A stretch of DNA of 64,000 nt, from NCBI RefSeq assembly GCF_932276165.1, contig NC_063986.1, positions 11,544,501 through 11,608,500 of the forward strand, in the 5' to 3' direction. Below, one piece after another: positions 34,401 through 46,400 of the stretch. Position 1 is the stretch's first letter. The number at the start of each line of letters is the position of its first letter. A program made the translations under genes and the position numbers. Below the pieces are notes generated by a model, which did no database searches, was not told the origin of the DNA, and saw only the letters and a program-made list of their open reading frames with translations. The stretch is from Plutella xylostella. Lineage: Eukaryota > Arthropoda > Insecta > Lepidoptera > Plutellidae.

Positions 34401-37400
34401 TAATTTTGTTCCTACAATATATTTTGTTGGAATTAGTGTCGATAGCAAGTATCAAGAAATAGCTTTTTAATTCAACGTTGAAGAAATTCATAACCTGTGG
34501 CACTTTTGACAGCCGCCATGTTTTCTCCATAAAAACATTGATTTTCTTTGCTCATTTTCGTGTCAACGTAGTTTTTTTGGAAAATAAGAAGAAAGGAAGT
34601 TTAACTTACTTAGAGAAATACGACTGAGACATGTAAGTATCAATGTATTAACCTATTTTTTTTGAAATATAAATGTTACCGGTTGTAGTCAAGAAGGTAT
34701 TGTAATTTACGATGTATCCAATTTCTGTTTTGAATTGTTTTAGAAACACAAGCAGCAGCCGATGTGCTTGAGTAGCAGAAGGAGCAACTGCGCTGTGAGA
34801 GGGCCACGGCTTCAGCCCTCACAATGATAGCTGATTAGCTGAAGTAATGAACAGACAGGCTGCAGTCAATGAGAGGCTTCTTGAGGAGGGGTTCCTCATA
34901 TGGAAAAAGGTAGGTTATTCCTAAATGTTTGGCTAAATAATAGAATAGAATTTAACTTCATTGTTACCCCAATAATGTCTTAGGAAAACTGGTGTTGAAT
35001 ATTTATGTTACAGCGTAGTTTTGTTTAGTATCTGTCTGTAATTTTTTAGAACAATATCATACTGAACTTTTCATTTTGTCTTTTCTAGGCTAATGAAAGG
35101 AACAATCAAGACCAGACTTAAAGTAAAATAATACGTATACATAATTTATAATATCGGAATAAGTACAAAATATTTTTGTAGGTATATGTTTTAACTATAA
35201 ATTGAAAATCCACAGATTTTAGCGGCGACGCAGTTTCGCGACCAGTGAAGCTCTGGCTCCGCGACCGGCGTGGAGCGCGCGGTCAGCGCGGCGCTGCTGC
35301 GGCTGCTGCGCGGGAGGATCCCGTCCCTGCGCATGCGCCTGGCCTTCAATGACCTCACGCCTCTCTTCTTCCTCTTCTTCATGCGTCAATTCAAACAGAG
35401 GAGCACCTGTGATTACTGATTACCTAAGTTCCTATATACAATAATAGTTTAATAATTGTTAACAAAATATTGTATATATAAGTATTAATAATTACTTATA
35501 CAAAAGGCTAAAAGCATTTTGTACCAGCCAACCTATAGGAGAGAATATGAGAAAAATAATAAGACTTTAATCTTTGATTGCCATTATCTGTAGCTTTATT
35601 AAGTGGTAAAGGGACCTAATTACTACCTATATTTTTTTAGTATTTGTGATAATTCATAGAATTTATTAGTTCTATCAATAAATAAAATATACATGCATTA
35701 CAATGTTCAATAATTCATTAACTTACAATTTGCACACTGAGGGAATGTGTATGCTTTCGGTTAAAATATTCTTCCTCATTCTGCGAGGGCCTCAGGCCAA
35801 AACCCACACCAATCAAATAAATATCACTAATACAAGCTTACTATAAAGGAAAATTACGAATTCGGTAAAGATGGAAACGTATCTCGTAGGGACGGCTGTC
35901 CGGCTGAAAAATGGCTTGAAGATCTTGGAGAGATGCGTACAAGGTCAATTTCACTTTTAGCAGTATTTTCTGAAAACGATTTAACAATTTCACCCTTTTC
36001 TTCGAAAGTTTAAAATCGCTAAAACGTCAAAATATGACAGATAAGCGATATCAAAAAGTTCAACAAAAATGACATGAATCGCGTCATTCTCCATTCCGTT
36101 CATTCATTTTGCGATCTCGAAACGATCTTACTATGTAGCTTGTTTTTAGTGCCATGTGAATCGCAATTTCATAGCTCGTTCGTAAAAATCTGAAAACGAG
36201 ATGAAAACGAAGTTGTTTTTTGTGACACGAATCACCCTCCTGGACTGAGTACTGCCAAAATTTTAATTACTAAAACACGTCGTAAGCTGTTGTAATAAGA
36301 TTCAATTTGGCAATCAACGTTTTAAGAGCCAAAACGAGCCGAGCGAGATAGCTAGATTAAAGGCCGTTTGTCCCTTACTAACGCTTGCCATCCCAAAAAA
36401 AAACGTGATAATTGGTAGAAATTATTTGATTTGATTTGAATTGAAAATGTTAGATTTTTATTTCAAACAATGATTTAATTATCATACGAACTCTAAGCAT
36501 AACTTATAATTAAATAATAACTTTAAACTTACTAATAAGATTAAAGTTATTATTTAATAAGATATTATTTTGTATCGTACCTCATAATATGTTAAACCTG
36601 TCATTATTTCAAACACTTGGTAGTATTCTTTTTATTACCTCATGCCAACCCTTTCATCTGTCATGGCGGTTTGTTTTGAATTTATTTGTTGTTGTCTTGT
36701 CATACCCATTTATTTTTGCAAATTAGTAAGTTTCATTGAAGAAATTGAGAAAAAGTGCTGTGTACAAGTTTGTAAAAGTGAATCGTGTGGTGGTTGTGGC
36801 ATATTATTTTACAGGTAAGCCGAGAAAGGTAATGTTAGATTTATAACAAATAGGGTAACCATGCGGTATGACATTACCTATTACCTAGCTTCCACTGTCT
36901 GCCCGTCTGTCTTTCAATGTGCCATGACTAACTATATATATTTTATTTCTTTGTCAGATTTCCCAAGAATGAAGATAAGAAAAAAATATGGCCAGCCATC
37001 CAGATTTTGTTCCGGTGTCACAATAGATCATCATCATCCAGTTCAATGTAATGAAGAACCACACATGAGTTCCAGTTGTGAAGGCATTAGCTAATTCATA
37101 TTTAAATTTTAACATACTTATTCCATAATGGAAAATCTAATTCCTTAAAGAATTTAGGCAGTAAGATTGGCCTCCGGTAGAATTGTATAAACAATATTGT
37201 TTAGCCATGTTTAGTAATAATAAAAATAAATTAAATAAATACAGTGTCTTTTATTTGAATTTGTCATAATCTACTATATCTCATTCCACGGGGAAAGACA
37301 TTTGATAAGTCAAAGTCAAAACAAACAAAAACTAGACTTATTCGAAAGTAATAAGGGTTCTGTCAGATGTCTTTCCCCGTGGAATGGGATATAAACTATC

Positions 37401-40400
37401 CTTGATAATCACAAAATAATTTTATTTGTCATAGCCAGCAATCCCGAAGATATATATATCTCCGATATACGCAACTCCGAAGAGTGACTAAGATTTTATC
37501 GACCTATGGTAGCGATTGTTTAGTAGAATTATCCATAAATTGTTTACCTATAAAGCAAAAATAATTTTTTTCGGTCCCAATTTTTGATCACTGTAATATT
37601 TATATTATTACAACAAGTCCCCAAAGTCCCACGTAACACAAATTTCGTGGTCACCTTATTAGAAAGGGACAAACGGCCTCTTTACTACACCTCCTGCTCG
37701 GCTCGCTTTTGGGTTCCGAGTACCCAGTCCTGTTATATATACAAAGTCCTTACAATAAACCATGACCGAAGGCGATCAAATCTGTGAACAAATCCGGAAA
37801 TCCGAATACTCTATGCAATGAAGCTGTCATTTAGTATGTAAACTAATATTTTTACACGAAACGAACGCTTTGCCAACTTGATTGAGTCTAGTGAAAATTG
37901 AGAATGCAACTAGTTTTTATAAATCGGTGGGCCTTTCTGGCCTACCACCCCGCCAGAGGGGAACGTCTGCCTATGTCGTCTCCAGACCATTCATACTCAA
38001 TGATATAAACTATCGCCGTCCTTGATAATCACAAAATAATTTCATTTGACATAGACAGCATCCCGAAGATACATATATATCTCCGATATATGCAACTCCG
38101 AAGAGTGACTAAGATTTTGTCGACCTACGACGGTAGCGATTGTTTAGTAGAATTATCCATAAATTGTTTAGGTACCTATAAAGCAAAAATATTTTTTTTT
38201 GGGTCCCAATTTTTGATCACTGTAATAATTATATTATTACAACAAGTCCCCAAAGTCCCACGTAACACAAATTTCGTGGTCACCTTATTAGAAAGGGACC
38301 AACGGCCTCTTTACTACACCTCCTGCTCGGCTCGCTTTTGGGTTGCGAGTACTCAGTCCTGTTATAATACAAAGTCCTTGTAGAATAGAGTTATTGAAAA
38401 TTGCAGTAAGAGACACAAGGTGAAAGAGGACATCATTACGAGCATCAAGCTCAGTTCACACTATAGAATCAATGGAAGGAAGAGAATGCTATTAGCATTA
38501 AAATCTAGGCACTAAAACACCCTAGGTTCACGTCGATTATACACGTTCTTCTATACTCTTGGTATACCAAAAAGAGACTCACTCTTAATATCCCTATGAG
38601 CGATCTGCCGATTATGCAGCTCCAATATCGCGCTGACGAGTTGCTTCGTATACTTCCTCACGGTGGGCTCGGGCAGCCCGCCGGAGGTCGCCACCAGCGC
38701 CTCGAGGGACCCCTCCACGCAGAGTTCCATGAAGATCAGCATTTCTTCCTGGTGGGGAGAGGAGTTTGTAATGGATATTGAAATATACTAAAGTGGAATT
38801 TCTCCAAACGCTAAACATATTTAGTAGCCTGTCAAACGTCTGTAAGTTAGTACGAAATGAATTTAAAATTTTATTTAAATACAATTTTAAATACGTTTAC
38901 CGTTTGGTTAAAGTGACCCTAAGTGAAACGCCTTGATATTAATTAAATCAACTTTTAAATACTGCGCACACGTTTAGTTTTTTACAGTCCAATCAGAAAG
39001 AGGGAGATATCCTAATGTTGGGGAAGTGGCCACGGAAAGATAATGACTGTCTAAAAAAATTCAAGGATCAAAAATTGGGGGTGGTCGACTTGGGCGGCTA
39101 TAAAAACAAACCTAGAAGGCATAGTAAACTATTTTTGGAACACAGCGTTGCGTGACATGCTTGCTGGGAATGTTACATTACACTTCGTAAGTATATATTA
39201 AGTACTAGCTGTTCCCGCGAGCTTCGCTTCGTCTTAAAAAGTTTTCCCGTCTGAATCCCGAGATAAAATGTAGCCTATGTTCTTTTTCAGGGTCTAGAAG
39301 TCTAGACAATATGTATACCAAATTTCATTTAAATCCGTTCAGCATTGATCACTATGTACACAGTCACAAGTATACAGACTGACCCGGTGCAGCTCGGCGC
39401 CATGGTAGCGCACGAGGTGCGGGTGCGTGACGCCCTCCAGCACGCGCAGCTCGTTGCACGCGCGTGTTGATCACTGTGTACACAAGTATACAGACTGACC
39501 CGGTGCAGCTCGGCGCCGTGGTAGCGCACGAGGTGCGGGTGCGTGACGCCCTCCAGCACGCGCAGCTCGTTGCACGCGCGTGTTGATCACTGTGTACACA
39601 AGTATACAGACTGACCCGGTGCAGCTCGGCGCCGTGGTAGCGCACGAGGTGCGGGTGCGTGACGCCCTCCAGCACGCGCAGCTCGTTGCACGCGCGTGTT
39701 GATCACTGTGTACACAAGTATACAGACTGACCCGGTGCAGCTCGGCGCCGTGGTAGCGCACGAGGTGCGGGTGCGTGACGCCCTCCAGCACGCGCAGCTC
39801 GTTGCACGCGCGTGTTGATCACTGTGTACACAAGTATACAGACTGACCCGGTGCAGCTCGGCGCCGTGGTAGCGCACGAGGTGCGGGTGCGTGACGCCCT
39901 CCAGCACGCGCAGCTCGTTGCACGCGCGTGTTGATCACTGTGTACACAAGTATACAGACTGACCCGGTGCAGCTCGGCGCCGTGGTAGCGCACGAGGTGC
40001 GGGTGCGTGACGCCCTCCAGCACGCGCAGCTCGTTGCACGCGCGGGGCAGCCGCCGGTCGCCCGCGCCCACTGCGAGCTCCTTCATGGCGAGCAGCTGAC
40101 CCGTCTCCGTGTTGATTACTGTGTACACCTGGGGAGGGATAACGGTAACATTAGAACGAAGATTTTGTAAGAATATTCAGGGGATATAGGGAATGATTTG
40201 ACCCGAGCCACGTATCTATTAAATCTTATTTACGATAGGCGGAACCTAGTCAGCAACTTACAGCTAATCTGATAGACCATCCTCTTAGGCGTGACAAACG
40301 CTATTCCAGCTGTATCTGTCACCGTCATGCTTAGAAGAACTTATCCATTGCCCGCATCTGACTCCAACACCCTGCCTGCCTTGTTGCCGCGGAATCTAAC

Positions 40401-43400
40401 CACGGCTCTATATCATTAGCTTATGTAGCATTAAATGTAAAAATTGCATGGCAGCTTCCCTTTGTTCGGTTTTTTTAAATCTAAAGTAACCTACCTAGTT
40501 TCTATCCAGATCCACAGTAGTAGAGGAACCTATGATTGCAAGTTTCACATCGTCCAACGACGTCGCGCTTATTTCTTTGGGGACCCGATTCGCTCATAAT
40601 TTTATTATTCCCCTAATGTGCTCTCAGGTTCCTTACCTTCCCGAAGGTCCCCTGTCCTATCTTCAGCCCGCGCTGCCACTTGAAGGTGACCTGCCGCAGC
40701 TTGGGCTCGTAGCTGTGAGCGCCCGCGGCCGACTCCAGCACCCTGCCTACTGCCTTGTTGTTGCGGAGCGCCGAGTCACCTCGAATATCGGGCGACAATG
40801 GACGACATCGCCCGGTGTTTTGTGTCCATTTATATTAGTTCAATCGATTAAATAGCAGTATTTAATCGATTGAATGAATCGCGGAGAATCGTGGGTTTGT
40901 CAACATAGATAAAGATCCTATTTAGCGGGCGCATCACACAAGCCTATGATTTCGCGACGTTGTGAGACATGTTTATGTTTAGCAAGATTTGGCAACGACA
41001 CGCTGTCTTCTTTGGGGTCCCGAATCGCTCGTAATTATTCCCCTAATGCCGCCTAATCTTACCTTCCCAAACGTCCCCTGTCCTATCTTCTTTGGTATCT
41101 CTGACATCGCAAGTAATTTTGACCCCTAATGTGCTCTCAGCTTGCTTACCTTCCCGAAGGTCCCCTGTCCTATCTTCAGCCCGCGCTGCCACTTGAAGGT
41201 GACCTGCCGTAGTTTAGGCTCGTAGCTGTGAGCTCCCGCCTCCGATTCCAGTACCCTCCCTACTGCCTTGTTGTTGCGGAGCGCCGAGTCTCGGGCCGAG
41301 TCCAGCCGTTGGATGGCGTCTTGGACGCGGCGGCGGTGCACTGGAGTTAGGAGAGAAATTTATGTTTATTTCAGACACATATAATAAGATTCGATTCATA
41401 GCTCAATCGCTCAAATAGTAAACAGTTGGTAGTAACAGAAAATAGCGGATCAGTGAAATCAATATTTAAACAATATTCAGTTCGACAGTTCTAGACAGTA
41501 GACAGTTAAACAGAAAATAGCGAAACAGTGGAAAAAATAGCAAAAAAGCAGCCTCCCTCACTTCCTGCCTTGGTGAAACATAAAAGAAGCTTTTCATTCC
41601 TGATTCCTGAATTTTTCAACAACCTCAATAGGTGTATTCCGCAGTGAAGTGTATTCTGGTCGTTATTTATTTATTTATACTTTATTGCACAATTTACAAT
41701 AGTAATAATGTACAATCAGGTGGACTTAATGCTAAAAGCATTTTCTGCAGGAGATACAAAGAACAAAAACTACGTGTGTGCAATAGGAAAAAAATAATAA
41801 TAAAAAATGTCGTTACTGACATTACGTAATGTTTCTAAATAAATACTAACTGGAAGTCTCAACTCCATGGAAGTTGAGCACTGGCTCTGGCTCAGTGGGA
41901 GGCGTGGGCGGCGTGGGCACCCCAGCCCCCGCGCCCACGTACACGCCAGGCGGCTTTGGACTCTGTGGAGAAGAGGGTAAGGGTCAAATTTCATCACACT
42001 AGAGGCCCTACTTTTCATGCGAGAAAACGGATACTTTCATAGTGCTGGGTACAGAATGCTGTAACGGTTGGGAGAAGCCTACATCCAGTCTTAGACAATG
42101 AGGATATGATAATAATATTCTGAGCAAACTACTTTTTGATTTTTTTTAAATCCATACATAAATGGCAAAGTTATATAGCGTCCTGCCCGTGCTCGGATTC
42201 AGTGCTATGACGTCACCCGCTCGCGGCTGGGACTGGCAAGCGTTTTTTGAAATACTACAGTTAAATCACTGTATCTTCGTCATTTCTTGTCCGATTTGGA
42301 TATTTCTTTCAACATACTCCATGGTTTTTTACTGCCATCGATCTACATACTTAACAAAATCATGACTGATCCTCATTCTCATTCATTTTCACCTGGTTTC
42401 ACACTCACATGTTTCCTGGCGTGGTGGCGGCCGTGCTGCGGCGAGGCGGCGGGCTCGGCGGCGCGCGCCGGGTCCCGCGAGCCGATCACGTGCGTGATGC
42501 AGCGGTCCATACACTGCTTAAGGTCCTGTGAGGAAGAAGAAATTGTTGAAATTAAACATTGGTTCGAATTTTTCTTTTGAAGTTACAAAGTCGATTTTGC
42601 ATTTCGCTTATGATCTCTGTCAAGATAGGATCTCCAATTAACGAGACGAGACTGAAATGACCTGCCGACAGCGCATTACATGACTCGTCTAAATACTGTT
42701 GTGCAAAACCTGATTAAAGAAAGTTAGAGTCTTACCTCAAACTCGACATCGGTGAGGTATTTAGTGTTGTAGGGATCACAGGCAAGCATGAGAAATTCTA
42801 GGCCTTGATTGGCCCATCTGAAACAACAAAACGATAATAGATTAGTAATGTTTCTATAAGTCTTGAAAGAAAAAAAAACCGGGTTGCTAGGTTCTGTAGT
42901 TTATCCTAATCTTTTGCCGTTACTATTCATTGCTTCGTTACTGATGACATAAGATTCTAGAATAAACCGGGAAACCGGAAGTTTTAAAACTAGGCTCAGA
43001 AAGAACCCACTTTTGTTCGATCCATACGTGTGTATTACCTAGGTCTCAACCCTCTTCCTCGCTCACACCGCTCAGTCACAAACTTCATCCAGCACATGGC
43101 GAACTGCACGACCCCGCGCGCCGCGCGCCGCGCCCACTGCTCCTGCGCCTGGGCCAGGGCGGCGGCGCTGACGCTGGGCGGAGAGGGCTGGCTGAGTCTT
43201 CTTCAGCCTATAGTAGTCCATTGGTATTGGACTCCCTATCTAAAGCTTTCCGCTTCGAATCTTTTGGGACCTATTGTAATGCATCCTACTAATTTTATCG
43301 TCGTTTCTTACTCATTCACGGAATAACGCATAATTATAGAAAGCCGAAACCCTGGATTGACACATAGATACCTACCTATGCTGCTTTTCATCCCGGATTT

Positions 43401-46400
43401 CCCACTAGAAAAACTTTTAAAGCGAAACAAAGAATCTGGCAGCGGCTAGTTTAGGATACTATTTAGTTTATTACCTAGGTCTAAGCCCTCTTCCCCTCTC
43501 ACACCGCTCAGTGACAAACTTCATCCAGCACATGGCGAACTGCACGACCCCGCGCGCCGCGCGCCGCGCCCACTGCTCCTGCGCCTGCGCCAGGGCGGCG
43601 GCGCTGACGCTGGGCGGGGAGGGCTGGCCGAGTCATGTCTTCAGCCTATAGCAGTCCATTGGTGGACGCACTCTCTATCTAAAGCTTTCCGCATCCAATC
43701 TTTTGGGACCTATTGTAGTGCATCCTACTAATTTTATCGTCGTTTCTTGCTTATTCACGGAAAAAGGCATATAGTAAGCCGAAACTCTGGATTGAAACAA
43801 TAGCTATTTAAAATACTAGCAACGCCATCTGTTGGTCACTAGCACGCAACAACAACATATACTTTTCATCCCGGATTTCCCATAGGAACTGGCATTGGCT
43901 AGTTTAGAATACTATTTAGTTACATATAAGCATAGTTTATTACCTAGGCCTCAACCCTCTTCCTCTCTCACACCGCTCAGTGACAAACTTCATCCAGCAC
44001 ATGGCGAACTGCACGACCCCGCGCGCCGCGCGCCGCGCCCACTGCTCCTGCGCCTGCGCCAGGGCGGCGGCGCTGATGATGGGCGGAGAGGGCTGGCTAT
44101 TGATGTATCCTAGCCTATCTATAGCAATCCATTGGTGGACGCACTCTTTATCTAAAGCTTTCCGCATCCAATCTTTTGGGACCTATTGTAGTGCATCCTA
44201 CTAATTTTATCGTCGTTTCTTGCTTATTCACGGAAAAAGGCATATAGTAAGCCGGAACCCTAGATAGAAACATGGATACCTACCTATGCTGCGGACGGAC
44301 TCTCTATCTAAAGCCTTCCGCATCCAATCTTATGGGACCTATTGTAGTGCATCCTACTAATGGTAAATTTTATCGTCGTTTCTTACTCATTCACGGAATA
44401 AGGCATATAGTAAGCCGAAACCCTGGATTGACACATGGATGCTGCTTTTCATTCCGGATTTTCCACTGGAACACATTCTAAATCGAAACGAAGCATCTGG
44501 CAGCAGCTAGTTTAGAATGCTTTATCCGAGCCTTATTAAGTTTATATGCAGCATATATTACCTAGGTCTAAGACCTCGGCCTCTCTCACACCGCTCAGTG
44601 ACAAACTTCATCCAGCACATGGCGAACTGCACGACCCCGCGCGCCGCGCGCCGCGCCCACTGCTCCTGCGCCTGCGCCAGGGCGGCGGCGCTGACGCTGG
44701 GCGGGGACGGCTCGCTGTTGGAGAGGAGGAGCTCGATGGATGACGGGATCTGTGGGGAAGAGGGGAATTGCGGTTTGAAGGTTCTCTATTTAGGTGTCAG
44801 GGGACAAACACTACATATAGGGTTTGTTACCGGGGTGACAAGATAAGCGTCAATCGCTAACTGTACTACTACTTTCTGCCGGACGTGCATAAGGAACTGG
44901 GAAGCTTATTTCATGCACCCCGTTTCGTTCCGTATTCAAGGTTATTCTTGCACATGATTGGTTTTAAGCTGCGTACAGACCGGCCCAACGAACGCCAACG
45001 AACGGGTTTCACTGACCTTCGTTGCTGTAATCTGCCCTGTATTATGTATGATAAATATCCATCGTTGGGATAACCGTTGGCGTTCGTTGGCCCGGTCTGT
45101 ACGCAGCTTTAAGTTCTTAATCCAGCCAATTACGGACAGTAGACTCTTGCCTGTGATTGGCCGTAATAAGAATGTAAGGCCAATCACGTTCAAGAATGAC
45201 ATTATTTACCTGTGTCTGCGTGGCCTCGCACAGTGGGTCGACGTCGTCGGTGGTGCTCTGCGCGCGCATCTAGCCAATCACGCGCAAGCTTCACTAGATA
45301 CTTGTCTGCGATTGCCCGTTATAAGAACGTCAGGCCAATCACGTTCAAGAATGTCATTCCGTACCTGTGTCTGCGTGGCGTCGCACAGTGGGTCGACGTC
45401 GTCGGTGGTGCTCTGCGCGCGCATCTAGCCAATCACGCGCAAGCCTCACTAGATACTTGTCTATGATTGACCGTAATAAAAACGTCAGGCCAATCACGTT
45501 AAAGAATGACATTGTGTACCTGTGTCTGCGTGGCGTCGCACAGTGGGTCGACACTGTATGTACCTGTTAGTGGCCCTGACCCCTGACTGCTATGCCGGAG
45601 GTCCCGGGTTCGATTCCCGGCTGGGGCAGAGAGTTGTTTAAAGACAGATATTTGTACTCGGGTTTTGGGTGTTGATATTTATATTTAATATGTATCTATC
45701 TATGTATTTGTGTACATATATCAGCTGCCCGATACCCATAACACAGGCTCTGCCTAGCTTGAGGTCAGATAGCTGTGTGTGAGATGTCCCCACATATTAT
45801 ATATTAGATATATATACTGTATGTACCTGTGTCTGCGTGGTGTCACACAGTGGGTCGACGTCGTCGGTGGTGCTCTGAGCTCGCATGACGCGGGGCCTGC
45901 CGCGGGATACGGAACTGCTTACTGCCTTGTGGATCTCGCGGTGGATCTGTTAAATAGTTAGTTTACGAGTTAAAATATTGTGCAACATAGGTATGCTGTA
46001 GGGCACAGGGTACTTTCTACACCAAAAAATGTATTACGGCAATATGAAACTTGTATATTTATTTCGGAATGGCATTATTATACAATCGCTACATCTACAA
46101 ATAAGTAATTATGTATATATTAATTGGCTTTGGATGGCTTACATAAAAAGTATCTATGTAACAAAAAAATCATGACAAACTAACTGCTGAACCAACTAAG
46201 AAAAAATGCTGTGAAAGTACCTATTATAAATGCGTATTATAAAAATAAGTTATTATCAAAAGTATCAATCACAAACACTGCAAAAAAGCTTATAAAAACA
46301 CAAAACAAAAGTTTACACACACAGTACGCCTGTTTAAAAAACACATAAATTAATATTAGAACGCATCTGCAAGAAACAATGAAACAAAACAGCATCGACC

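Larger units (their letters stand above)
34160..38380. mobile_element. DNA transposon with 8-bp target duplication (P- or hAT-like), itself interrupted
   Basis: TIRs CAAGGACTTTGTATTATAAC(AGG) at the left and the complement at the right, flanked by TAGAATAG (34152..34159, 38381..38388). The inner sequence ACTGAGTACT is found after the left TIR only at 36244, because another element is inserted at 34183..36243. A THAP-like relic at 36745..37060 favours a P-type element, but this is inference. Confidence 0.72.
33717..38408. mobile_element. Foldback MITE family A, split by nested insertions
   Basis: Left arm CTGCCAGTTTCAATACTC at 33717 and right arm ATAGAGTTATTGAAAATTGCAG ending near 38406 match the MITE at 608..751. 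The interior is interrupted by 33775..34089 and 34160..38380. Confidence 0.7.

Noticed and set aside
35191..35382. GC-rich basic frame inside the nested DNA element as a transposase part
   Set aside because: Low-complexity Arg/Ser composition without recognisable catalytic or DNA-binding motifs.
39329..39907. Arg/Ala-rich frames of about 106 codons in the 116-bp array
   Set aside because: They read through donor and intron sequence of the units in changing frames and are not separate genes.
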